From: DATCDR01 sp036510575
GTDB taxonomy: Bacteria; Actinomycetota; Acidimicrobiia; Acidimicrobiales; Bog-793
NCBI GenBank assembly: GCA_036510575.1
Contig: DATCDR010000063.1
Location: 1-26,654 of the forward strand
DNA: 26,654 nucleotides
Direction of reading: 5' to 3'
Positions 17,327-24,776 of this stretch are shown here, one piece after another (position 1 is the first letter of the stretch; each line of letters opens with the position of its first letter). The notes under the pieces are model-generated. The model was given only the letters and a program-made list of their open reading frames with translations. It ran no database searches and was not told the origin of the DNA. The position numbers were made by a program, and so were the translations under genes.

Positions 17327-18673
17327 ATGGAAACAGCAGAAGTCAACGAGCGGCTGACGAGGGTCGGACCAGGTACGCCGATGGGAGAGCTGCTGCGCCG
17401 CTACTGGCAGCCGTTCTGCGCCCTCAGCCAGCTGGACGAGAACCCAGTCCGGCCGGTTCGCCTCCTCGGCGAGGACCTCGTCTGCTTCCGAGATCGCTCC
17501 GGTGCGCTCGGTCTCATCGCTCGGCGTTGCGCCCACCGTCGCGTCGACCTTCAACACGGCATCCCCGAGGATCATGGACTTCGCTGTCCGTACCACGGTT
17601 GGTGCTACGACACGGCGGGGAACTGCATCGAGACGCCGCTCGAACCGAAAGGCTCGCGCCTCAAGTCCCAGGTCCATCTCGAGAGCTACCCAGTCGAGGA
17701 GATGGGCGGTCTGCTGTGGACCTACATGGGTCCGTCGCCGGAGCCGCTACTGCCCCGCTGGGACGTATTCGTCTGGCCGAACGCGCTACGCCAGATCGGC
17801 TTCAGCAGCATTCCCTGCAACTGGCTGCAGTGCCAGGAGAACGCGGCAGATCCCGCGCACAACCCCTATCTCCACGGCGACTACTTCAAGTACGTGCTCG
17901 AACGAGAGGGAATCTGGGAGCAGCGCTCCCAAGCAGTGGGAACGCATCGCGCCGTCTCGAGCATCCGTTCGGGAATCGGTATCTCCAAGGTGCTCGCCGA
18001 GCGCGCCGAGTACGGAATTCGAAAGGCCCTCGTCTACGAAGTTGCCGAGGGTGCCGAGCGCGACAGCGTGGTTTGGTTTCCCTACGTCGTCTTCCCGTAC
18101 TACACCCGCGTGGCCGGTGGAGGGGTACGAACCGAGGTGCAGCTACGGATCCCGATCGACGACACGAACACGCTGCATATCAACTACGGCCTCTACGCCG
18201 CGCCACCCGGCGTCGAAGTGCCGATCCAACCGGGCATCCCCGCCTACGAGGTGCCCCTCACCGATGAGTTCGGCAGGCCCGTATTGGACTTCGTCCTCGG
18301 CCAGGACATGGCGATGTGGCAGGCCCAAGGGCTGATCACCGACCGTACGAAGGAGATGCTTGCGAGCACCGACATCGCGGTGCGCCTGATGCGCGATCAA
18401 TTCCTCGAGCAGATGGCGATCGTTGAAGCAGGCGGCGATCCGATCAACGTTTTTCGCGACGTCACCGCAATGGGCGAGATCATCCATGTCGAGCCGCGCC
18501 TCGACTCCGGTTGGGACGAACTCGACCAGGTGACGGGCAGCACGCGGTCGAACTACCACCGCGGTCATGCGATCGACGACGCCGACCGCTACGGGCCGGC
18601 GCTTCCGGCGGTGATCGAGCTAATGGAGCGCGTCGAGGCGTTTTTCGAGCGACAACCGATCGACGCCGGCTAA
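17327..18673 (+). CDS. Rieske-type aromatic ring-hydroxylating oxygenase, alpha subunit (phthalate-type)
   Basis: A 448-residue oxygenase large subunit. The Rieske [2Fe-2S] site is CAH...CPYHGW (C68, H70, C87, H90). The catalytic mononuclear iron site is ENAADPAHNPYLH (D175, H178, H183), with E171 in the usual bridging neighbourhood. The overall order (MGELLRRYWQPF, LGEDLVCFRDRSG, Rieske, ENxxDxxH) matches the phthalate 4,5-dioxygenase/carbazole-like group that uses a separate reductase. No ferredoxin or reductase gene is visible nearby, so electrons must come from elsewhere. GGAGTGAG directly precedes the ATG at 17327. The second Rieske gene in the window (24777-26162) is related but clearly diverged. 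The substrate is unknown. Confidence 0.92.
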   Translation: METAEVNERLTRVGPGTPMGELLRRYWQPFCALSQLDENPVRPVRLLGEDLVCFRDRSGALGLIARRCAHRRVDLQHGIPEDHGLRCPYHGWCYDTAGNCIETPLEPKGSRLKSQVHLESYPVEEMGGLLWTYMGPSPEPLLPRWDVFVWPNALRQIGFSSIPCNWLQCQENAADPAHNPYLHGDYFKYVLEREGIWEQRSQAVGTHRAVSSIRSGIGISKVLAERAEYGIRKALVYEVAEGAERDSVVWFPYVVFPYYTRVAGGGVRTEVQLRIPIDDTNTLHINYGLYAAPPGVEVPIQPGIPAYEVPLTDEFGRPVLDFVLGQDMAMWQAQGLITDRTKEMLASTDIAVRLMRDQFLEQMAIVEAGGDPINVFRDVTAMGEIIHVEPRLDSGWDELDQVTGSTRSNYHRGHAIDDADRYGPALPAVIELMERVEAFFERQPIDAG

Positions 18674-18920
18674 CTACGTTGCTCGCGCCGCGAGACGTCG
18701 GGTCGTGGGTTACAAGGAGCAGCTGCCTCGCAGAGTCGACTCAAAGCGGCATAGATCCGATCTGATCCTTCGAGACCGGGATGCGCGGCGAGACACCACT
18801 CGCTTCGGTGCCCCGGCGCGCACCCCTGCAACAGACTGAGCAGCTGATCTCACTTTTGCGTTGATCGAGAAGGCGTCTCGCCTGTTTCACGGACGACCTG
18901 CGCCGCTTCCACCGCCAGCG
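18674..18920. other. Non-coding gap after the Rieske gene
   Basis: About 247 bases separating the plus-strand Rieske gene from the convergent small zinc-ribbon gene. Frames are short and unsupported. No strong hairpin or repeat was seen; a terminator is expected but not evident. Confidence 0.4.
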
Positions 18921-19145
18921 TCACGGTATTCGGAGGTCATGGACGGACGCGGCGCTCGCGAGGTCACCAGTCGTCGCCGTCGCGGTGTCGAGCGGCGTGA
19001 CCATCGCCCAGTGATGCCCAACCGGACAACGTTGATACCTCTTTCCACCCAGGCGTACAGCCTTGAGCGAGCCGAGCGGCACCCAAATCGTTGTAAAGAG
19101 GTGACCCGCCGAACAGCGGACCGGACGGTCGAAGCGCGCGAACAT
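18921..19145 (-). CDS. Small putative zinc-ribbon protein
   Basis: A 74-residue conserved actinobacterial-type small protein. It reads MFARFDRPVRCSAGHLFTTI, continues through a basic WVPLGSLKAVRLGGKRYQ segment, then CPVGHHWAMVTPL. The two motifs CSxGH and CPxGHHW form a likely four-ligand metal site (Cys/His pairs). It ends HDLRIP, a typical conserved tail. I chose the ATG at 19145 because GAGGAGG lies directly upstream; the open frame reaches 19301 but its leader is not conserved. Proteins of this type are widespread in actinobacteria and uncharacterised. It is divergent from the membrane-protein gene at 19355, and a shared regulator cannot be seen. Confidence 0.8.
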   Translation of the reverse strand: MFARFDRPVRCSAGHLFTTIWVPLGSLKAVRLGGKRYQRCPVGHHWAMVTPLDTATATTGDLASAASVHDLRIP

Positions 19146-19354
19146 CGTTCCTCCTCGTTGGAGCCCTGAAGAAGCGTAAGTCACCAGGAGCAAGCCGAGG
19201 GTGACGATTCGCCGCCCCGTAGTACTCCTCAAGTGGAGGCTCGCCGAAGGAAACCCCTCTTGGTGTCGATGACGGCGTTCGGCTCCTGCCGTACCGTTCA
19301 TCTAGTCGGACAACCCGTGTGCAGAGCGCTCGCCCTGCCCCGAAGAGGAGCATC
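19146..19354. promoter_or_regulatory. Divergent intergenic region
   Basis: A 209-base gap between the small zinc-ribbon gene (minus) and the broken membrane-protein gene (plus). It holds a strong ribosome binding site at each end. I saw no distinctive operator or repeat. Confidence 0.35.
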
Positions 19355-19918
19355 ATGACCCCGATCGCTAGCGTCGTTATTGCCGTTGTCGCCGGTCTGC
19401 TGGTGAAGAATTCCCGCCGAGCCGCAACCGTTCTCCTGCCGTGGCTTGTCGTTTTGTCGTACCAGAGTTGATACATCGCCTCGGGACGAGCCGTTAGCCC
19501 GCCGAGTACCGTCACAGACTTCCCGTCGGCCATTGGCTACTGGTTGGTTCAGGCGATCATTTTGGCGCCGGCACTCGGCATCGCCGCCCAACTCGGGGCA
19601 TCCAGATCGCGTCTCGAGATCAGCGCAATCGGCGTCGGTGCGCGCCGGGAATGGATTGCGTTGGCACTCGGCCTGGGCAGTGCCGTCCTCAGCATTCCTC
19701 TCGGATTCGTCTGGCTCAGGCAACAAGGTGGCACGGTGTTCGTTACCCACCACAGCAGCGAGGGGAGCCCGCCAGCGATCGGCGCTATTGGACTCCTGTT
19801 ATCATTCGTGACCTGCGCAGGTCTCGGTGCAGCAACACTCCGACGACGGCGTCTCGCCAAGTCCGGGATGCTTGCCAATGCGAGGCGGGGCTCAGCAACT
19901 ACGGTCGCCCACCGATAA
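19355..19918 (+). pseudogene. Small multi-pass membrane protein with in-frame TGA
   Basis: AGAGGAG lies 7 bases before the ATG at 19355. From there one frame of 188 codons runs to 19918, broken only by TGA at 19469-19471 (codon 39). Before the stop are MTPIASVVIAVVAGLLV and the second hydrophobic segment VLLPWLVVLSYQS. After it come YIASGRAVSPPSTVTDFPSA and at least three more hydrophobic segments: LVQAIILAPALGIAAQLGA, WIALALGLGSAVLSIPLGF and AIGAIGLLLSFVTCAGLGA. A Trp (TGG) at codon 39 would restore a continuous protein of about five helices, so TGG-to-TGA is the likeliest lesion. The family is unrecognised beyond a general membrane protein. A TTG internal start at 19544 could make only a shorter fragment. 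Confidence 0.72.
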
Positions 19919-20007
19919 GACGGCATCGAACTCCGGTCTCACACGATCCGCGACTCGGCGGCGGCTGCATCCCTGACGCTGGCAGCGGCTCAGATAATGA
20001 TTCGAGC

Positions 20008-20536
20008 GTGCAACGGGTCTCGGTGATCGCATCCGCGGGGTCGGGAAAGTCGACCATGGGGCGACTGCTCGCGACGAAGCTAGACGTGCCCTTCGTCGAG
20101 CTTGACGCGATATTTCACCAGCCCCAATGGGCTGAGTTGCCGATTCAAGAGTTCCGCCGACGCGTTGCGGAAATCACCGCCTTTGACGCATGGGTCATCG
20201 ATGGCAACTACTCAGGGGTGCGCGATCTTGTTTGGCAACGAGCTGAGGTCATCGCCTGGCTAGATCTGCCACGTCGAACGCTCATGTCGCGAGTCGTTAG
20301 GCGAACGATTCGCCGTGCGTTGACGAGGGAGCGGCTCTGGAACGGCAACACCGAGCCGCTCACCAACTCGGTGGGAACCAGCAAAGAACATCATTCGATG
20401 GACCTGGGTGATGTATCCCGAATACCAGGAGCGGTACTCCAACGCCGCGGCGGACTGCGAGAACGCACGCCTTGAGTTCCGTCGTCTACGAAGCATGAAG
20501 GAGATCGACGAGTTCATGTCACGTCCGACACGCTGA
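20008..20536 (+). pseudogene. P-loop kinase-like protein (FlaR/adenylate kinase-related), frameshifted
   Basis: From the GTG at 20008 the frame reads VQRVSVIASAGSGKSTMGRLL, with Walker A motif ASAGSGKST (8-16), then FVELDAIFHQPQW, WVIDGNYSGVRDLVW, IAWLDLPRRTLMSRVVRRT and LWNGNTEPLTN. These are landmarks of the small topology-modulation-like P-loop NTPases. After about 20367 the frame loses family content and ends at 20475. A +1 shifted frame, from about 20372, resumes with WEPAKNIIRWTWVMYPEYQERYSN and EFRRLRSMKEIDEFMSRPTR, ending at TGA 20534-20536. The break lies within about 10 bases around 20365-20375 and equals one inserted base or a 2-mod-3 deletion (net +1). Either the gene is inactive or this is a sequencing or assembly error. 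Without the shift the protein is ~176 residues. Confidence 0.82.
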
Positions 20537-20714
20537 ACAGGTTACAAAGTACCTGGACGTCGTCGCCACTCAACGATCAACCGCGACGACACCATCAGTC
20601 CCCCACCCTCGTTGGCCGGCCGGCTGGGCGCGAGCGGTCTCACGGCACTACCGAGGCAATGGCATCGCAGCCGTGGTCAACCCCCTGGCTCTCACGTATG
20701 GCACGATTTTGGAC

Positions 20715-21164
20715 ATGACCTCCGAAGCGCCGACCTCGCGGCACCTACGAGACCTCGCGGAGCTGCGCCGCGTCCGCGATCGGATCGATCGGGAGTATGC
20801 ACAGCCGCTCGACGTCGAGGCGCTCGCCCGCGGTGCCAACATGTCGGCCGGCCATCTCAGCCGCCAATTCCGGATCGCCTTTGGTGAGTCGCCGTACAGC
20901 TATTTGATGACGCGGCGCATAGAGCGCGCCATGGCGCTGCTTCGTCGGGGCGACCTCAGCATCACCGAAGTCTGCTTCGCAGTCGGCTGCTCGTCGCTCG
21001 GCACCTTCAGCACCCGTTTCAGCGAACTCGTCGGAACACCGCCAAGCAGCTACCGGCGTTACGCGGCAGGCTCGATGGTCGGGATGCCCCCGTGCATCGC
21101 GAAACAGGTCACCAGACCGATCAGGAATCGAGAAGCGGGCAAAAAGGAGCTACACCTAGCATGA
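20715..21164 (+). CDS. AraC-family helix-turn-helix transcriptional regulator, DNA-binding domain only
   Basis: A 149-residue protein consisting almost entirely of an AraC/XylS-type double HTH domain: residues ~15-115 read LRRVRDRIDREYAQPLDVEALARGANMSAGHLSRQF, then LLRRGDLSITEVCFAVGCSSLGTFSTRFSELVGTPPSSYRR. There is no N-terminal ligand-binding domain, so any signal must act in another way or through a partner. I chose the ATG at 20715; a GTG at 20673 also fits the open frame. Its stop (TGA 21162-21164) overlaps the start of the next gene by 4 bases (ATGA), so it is the first gene of a coupled three-gene unit (AraC-VOC-UvrA-like). It most likely regulates this unit. That it responds to a drug is an inference. 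Confidence 0.9.
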   Translation: MTSEAPTSRHLRDLAELRRVRDRIDREYAQPLDVEALARGANMSAGHLSRQFRIAFGESPYSYLMTRRIERAMALLRRGDLSITEVCFAVGCSSLGTFSTRFSELVGTPPSSYRRYAAGSMVGMPPCIAKQVTRPIRNREAGKKELHLA

Positions 21165-21580
21165 CCGCCATGGACCTCTCGATTCACTACAGCTTCCTGC
21201 CACAGACCGACCCAGACGCCTCCGTGGCCTTCTATCGCGACACCCTCGACTTCGAGGTTCGAAACGACGTCGGCTACGGCGGCATGCGCTGGATCACGGT
21301 TGGCCCCGCTGACCAACCTGGCATGTCCATCGTGCTCGAGCCGCCAGCCGCCGACCCAAGCGTCACCGACGAGGAGCGGCGGACCATCGCAGAGATGATG
21401 GCCAAGGGCAGCTACGCGCGGATCACGCTTGCCACCTCCGACCTCGATGGCGTCTTCGAGCGACTACAAGCAAGCGGCGCCGAAGCCGTGCAGGAGCCGA
21501 CGGCTCAGCCCTACGGCGTTCGCGACTGCGCCTTTCGCGACCCCTCCGGCAATCTGATCCGAATAAACGAGCTCTCCTGA
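21161..21580 (+). CDS. VOC (glyoxalase/bleomycin-resistance) family protein
   Basis: A 139-residue vicinal-oxygen-chelate fold protein with two beta-alpha-beta-beta-beta modules: residues ~8-60 (HYSFLPQTDPDASVAFYRDTLDFEVR ... SIVLEPP) and ~82-137 (YARITLATSDLDGVFERLQASGAEAVQEP ... FRDPSGNLIRINE). Metal-ligand-like positions are H in the first strand and E near SIVLE and in INELS. The family includes glyoxalases, dioxygenases and antibiotic-binding resistance proteins, and the sequence alone does not choose between them. The ATG at 21161 overlaps the AraC stop (ATGA), and AAAGGAG lies about 10 bases upstream, so translation is coupled. A DrrC-like UvrA paralogue follows within 20 bases. Drug binding or detoxification is therefore an attractive inference. 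Confidence 0.9.
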   Translation: MTAMDLSIHYSFLPQTDPDASVAFYRDTLDFEVRNDVGYGGMRWITVGPADQPGMSIVLEPPAADPSVTDEERRTIAEMMAKGSYARITLATSDLDGVFERLQASGAEAVQEPTAQPYGVRDCAFRDPSGNLIRINELS

Positions 21581-21600
21581 GCCGTTCGTCGAGGGCGGCC

Positions 21601-24018
21601 GTGACGGGGAAGAAGGCGCAACAGCCTGGGCGAGGGCTCGCAGAAAGCCACGATCTGATCCGGGTTCATGGCGCTCGCGAGAACAACCTGAAAGACGTCA
21701 GCATCGAGATCCCGAAGCGGCAGTTGACGGCGTTCACCGGCGTCTCCGGCTCGGGCAAGAGCTCACTCGTGTTCGGCACGATCGCCGCGGAGTCCCAGCG
21801 GCTTATCAACGAGACCTACAGCGCTTTCGTGCAGGGATTCATGCCGACGCTCGCACGGCCCGACGTCGATGTGCTCGAAGGACTGACGACCGCGATCATC
21901 ATCGACCAGGAGCGGATCGGCACCAACACGCGATCCACCGTTGGCACTGCCACCGACGCCAATGCCTTGTTGCGGATCCTGTTCAGCAGACTCGGAAAGC
22001 CGCACATCGGCTCGCCGAACGCATTCTCATTCAATGTCCCGTCGGTACGCGCGAGCGGCACGATCACTGTCGAACGCGGTGGCGGCAAGACCGTTCGGAA
22101 GAGCTTCTCCCGCGCCGGCGGCATGTGCCCGCGCTGCGAAGGCTTGGGGATGGTCTCCGATTTCGACCTCACCCAGCTCTTCGATGACGCCAAGTCGGTC
22201 GCGGACGGGGCGATTACCGCACCTGGCTACAGCATGGACGGCTGGAATGGGCGGATCTTGATGGGATCGGGCTTCTTCGACCCCCACAAGCCGATCCGTG
22301 ACTTCACCAACACGGAGCTTCGCGACTTCCTCCACCACGAGCCCGCGAGAATCAAGGTCAACGGCGTCAACCTCACCTACGAGGGCCTGATCCCGCGACT
22401 GCAGTCGACGGTACTCTCAAAGGACCGCGAGTCGATGCAGCCACATATTCGCGAGTTCGTGGAGCGGGCGGTGACCTTCACCGATTGCCCCGACTGCGAT
22501 GGCACCCGGCTGAGCGAGGTGGCCAGGTCATCGCGAATCGACGGACTCAATATCGCCGACGCCTGCGCGATGCAGATCAGCGATCTCGCCGAATGGGTAC
22601 GAGGCGTCGACGAGCCATCGGTGGCGCCGCTCCTTACGACATTGCAACAGACGCTCGATTCGTTCGCGGACATCGGACTCGGCTACCTCTCACTCGACCG
22701 AGCCTCAGGGACGTTGTCAGGTGGCGAGGCCCAGCGCGTAAAGATGATCCGCCACCTCGGCTCCTCGCTCACCGACGTCACCTACGTTTTCGACGAGCCG
22801 ACAATCGGTCTCCATCCCCACGACATCCAGCGGATGAACGAGCTGCTGCTGCAGCTGCGAGACAAGGGCAACACGGTGCTCGTCATCGAGCACAAGCCGG
22901 AGATGATCGAGATCGCCGACCACGTCGTCGATCTCGGACCAGGTGCAGGTTCGGCGGGCGGAGCCGTCTGCTTCGAAGGCACCGTCGTAGGGCTACGCGC
23001 GAGCGGCACGCTCACCGGTCGCCACCTCGACGATCGGGCCACGATCAAAGAAGCCGTGCGGACTCCCACCGGTTCGCTCGAGATCCGCGGCGCGAACACG
23101 CATAACCTGCGCGAGCTCGACGTCGACGTCCCGCTCGGAGTCCTTGTCGTCGTCACCGGCGTCGCCGGCTCCGGCAAGAGTTCACTCGTGCACGGGTCGA
23201 TCCCCGCCGGCGCTGGCGTGGTCTCGATCGACCACGCCGCAATCCGTGGCTCGCGACGGAGCAATCCGGCAACCTACACCGGACTGCTCGAGCCGGTACG
23301 CAAGGCGTTTGCGAAGGCCAACGGCGTGAAGCCGGCGTTGTTCAGCGCCAACTCCGAGGGCGCCTGCCCTACCTGCAACGGGGCCGGGGTGATCTACACC
23401 GATTTGGCGATGATGGCCGGCGTGGCGACGACGTGTGAGGACTGCGACGGGAAACGCTTCGACGCCTCAGTGCTGGACTACCACCTCGGGGGACTAGACA
23501 TCAGCGAGGTGCTCGCGATGTCGGTGACCGACGCAGCCAAGTTCTTCGACACCGGCGAGGCGCTCGTCCCCGCCGCACATGCGATTCTCGAACGACTCAA
23601 CGACGTAGGGCTCGGTTACTTGAGTCTCGGCCAACCGCTCACGACGTTGTCGGGTGGCGAGCGCCAGCGGCTGAAGCTCGCTTCCCATATGGCCGAGAGG
23701 GGCGGCATCTACGTCCTCGACGAACCCACCAGCGGCCTCCATCTCGCCGACGTCGAGCAGCTGCTCGGTCTGCTCGACCGGCTCGTCGACTCCGGCAAAT
23801 CGGTCATCGTTATCGAGCACCACCAGGCGGTCATGGCGCACGCAGATTGGATCATCGACCTCGGCCCGGGCGCCGGCCACGACGGGGGTCGACTCGTCTT
23901 CGAGGGCACACCCGCCGAGCTCGTCGCCACACACTCCACGCTCACAGGAAAACACCTCGCCGTCTACGTCGGCAGTCTGACCGATAGCCAGCAGGGGCCT
24001 CACGCGAAAGACGCCTGA
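21601..24018 (+). CDS. UvrA-like ATPase, DrrC-type (excinuclease paralogue)
   Basis: An 805-residue soluble ABC-type protein shorter than housekeeping UvrA (~940-960). Two complete ATPase cassettes are present: Walker A GVSGSGKSS (~47-55) and GVAGSGKSS; signature/Walker B regions TLSGGEAQRVKMIRHLGSS ... YVFDEPTIGLHPHD and TLSGGERQRLKLASH ... YVLDEPTSGLHLAD. Zinc modules CPRCEGLG, CPDCDGTR, CPTCNGAG and CEDCDGKR remain, but parts of the UvrB-binding and insertion regions of true UvrA are absent. This combination matches the DrrC-like UvrA paralogues known in daunorubicin-producing Streptomyces. Starts at GTG 21601 (GAGGGC about 7 bases upstream), 20 bases after the VOC stop. It is probably the effector of the AraC-VOC-UvrA-like unit, binding or clearing DNA-directed drugs. 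That role is inferred. Confidence 0.92.
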   Translation: MTGKKAQQPGRGLAESHDLIRVHGARENNLKDVSIEIPKRQLTAFTGVSGSGKSSLVFGTIAAESQRLINETYSAFVQGFMPTLARPDVDVLEGLTTAIIIDQERIGTNTRSTVGTATDANALLRILFSRLGKPHIGSPNAFSFNVPSVRASGTITVERGGGKTVRKSFSRAGGMCPRCEGLGMVSDFDLTQLFDDAKSVADGAITAPGYSMDGWNGRILMGSGFFDPHKPIRDFTNTELRDFLHHEPARIKVNGVNLTYEGLIPRLQSTVLSKDRESMQPHIREFVERAVTFTDCPDCDGTRLSEVARSSRIDGLNIADACAMQISDLAEWVRGVDEPSVAPLLTTLQQTLDSFADIGLGYLSLDRASGTLSGGEAQRVKMIRHLGSSLTDVTYVFDEPTIGLHPHDIQRMNELLLQLRDKGNTVLVIEHKPEMIEIADHVVDLGPGAGSAGGAVCFEGTVVGLRASGTLTGRHLDDRATIKEAVRTPTGSLEIRGANTHNLRELDVDVPLGVLVVVTGVAGSGKSSLVHGSIPAGAGVVSIDHAAIRGSRRSNPATYTGLLEPVRKAFAKANGVKPALFSANSEGACPTCNGAGVIYTDLAMMAGVATTCEDCDGKRFDASVLDYHLGGLDISEVLAMSVTDAAKFFDTGEALVPAAHAILERLNDVGLGYLSLGQPLTTLSGGERQRLKLASHMAERGGIYVLDEPTSGLHLADVEQLLGLLDRLVDSGKSVIVIEHHQAVMAHADWIIDLGPGAGHDGGRLVFEGTPAELVATHSTLTGKHLAVYVGSLTDSQQGPHAKDA

Positions 24019-24268
24019 TGGCCTCAGATCGCGAGCGCGGCTACATCCATGTGCCCTCATCTATCTGGCAGCGTCAGCTCGGCGATTTTCTGTTCCGCGA
24101 GTGCGATTACATCTCCGCAGGCAATCAACCTCCGGGGCGATCGGTCCTCGGTACGGCAACCGCCCAACGGAGACAACCGCCTGGCCTGGCTCGAGTGCAG
24201 CCTTGCCGAGCAGCGGGCCGATGCTGGCGCCGGTCACGAACAGACGCCACTCGGATTCTTCGCGTCCC
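24019..24268. other. Convergent gap after the UvrA-like gene
   Basis: About 250 bases between the UvrA-like stop and the cupin stop, on opposite strands. A minus-strand stretch gives peptides such as VTGASIGPLLGKAALEPGQA in one frame, broken by stops, with no recognised family. No hairpin terminator stood out. Confidence 0.35.
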
Positions 24269-24664
24269 CTACCGGCGATACTCGTCGTCGGTCACGAGTT
24301 CCATCCAGTCAGTCTCTACCATGCCCTCGTCGACGCCCTCAGTAATAGACAGGTGCACCATGAAGTGCTCGGGTGCCGCACCGTGCCAATGCACTTCGTC
24401 AGGAGGCGTGAAGATCACGTTCCCCGGGGTCATCTCGATGATCTCAGCGCCTCGCGTTTGCACGAGACCTCGCCCTTCGACAACGTAGAGCGATTGGCCC
24501 TTGGCGTGTGAATGCCACGCGGTCCGCGCGCCCGGAGTGAAATGAATAGCACTCACGCGTACCCGCGATGGCTCCTCGCCTCTCGCAATGACGTCGAGCC
24601 ACACATCGCCGGTGAACCGGTCCGCTGGGCCTTTGGTTGTCGGTTGCTTTGGTCGAATCTCCAT
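24269..24664 (-). CDS. Mn-dependent cupin protein, (R)-hydroxynitrile lyase-like
   Basis: A 131-residue single-domain cupin. It aligns along its whole length with the cupin (R)-hydroxynitrile lyase/mandelonitrile lyase group: MEIRPKQ ... TKGPADRFTGDV, FTPGARTAWHSH, GQSLYVVEGRG, MTPGNVIFTPPDEVHWHG and WMELVTDDEYRR. The metal ligands are H51, H53, Q57 and H92 or H94. In that group a divalent metal, often Mn2+, catalyses addition or loss of cyanide from aldehyde cyanohydrins. I chose the ATG at 24664 because AAAGGAG precedes it by about 9 bases; the open frame to 24706 has no conserved residues. It lies 112 bases downstream of the Rieske gene, same strand, and is probably co-transcribed. Enzyme activity is predicted, not shown; other small-ring-cleavage or decarboxylation roles are possible. 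Confidence 0.85.
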   Translation of the reverse strand: MEIRPKQPTTKGPADRFTGDVWLDVIARGEEPSRVRVSAIHFTPGARTAWHSHAKGQSLYVVEGRGLVQTRGAEIIEMTPGNVIFTPPDEVHWHGAAPEHFMVHLSITEGVDEGMVETDWMELVTDDEYRR

Positions 24665-24776
24665 TCGCCACTGCTCCTTTTCAATCGCGTGTCGCGAGCA
24701 ACCCACCCGCGTCCCAAGTGGCTGGTCTCGACCGTCGATGTGGCGGTCGACCCGCGATCACCGCGACGGCGCTCGT

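Noticed and set aside
17502..18335. Long alternate open frames inside the first Rieske gene.
   Set aside because: They are shadows of a strongly conserved oxygenase frame and have no recognisable family features.
20539..20554. AGGTTACAAAGTACCT looked like an operator upstream of the AraC-type gene.
   Set aside because: The two halves only match with a one-base bulge, and it lies ~160 bases from the start, next to the broken kinase-like gene.
24050..24268. A minus-strand peptide (VTGASIGPLLGKAALEPGQA) looked like a gene remnant next to the cupin.
   Set aside because: No family could be named, and the frame meets stops quickly; it may be random GC-rich coding potential.
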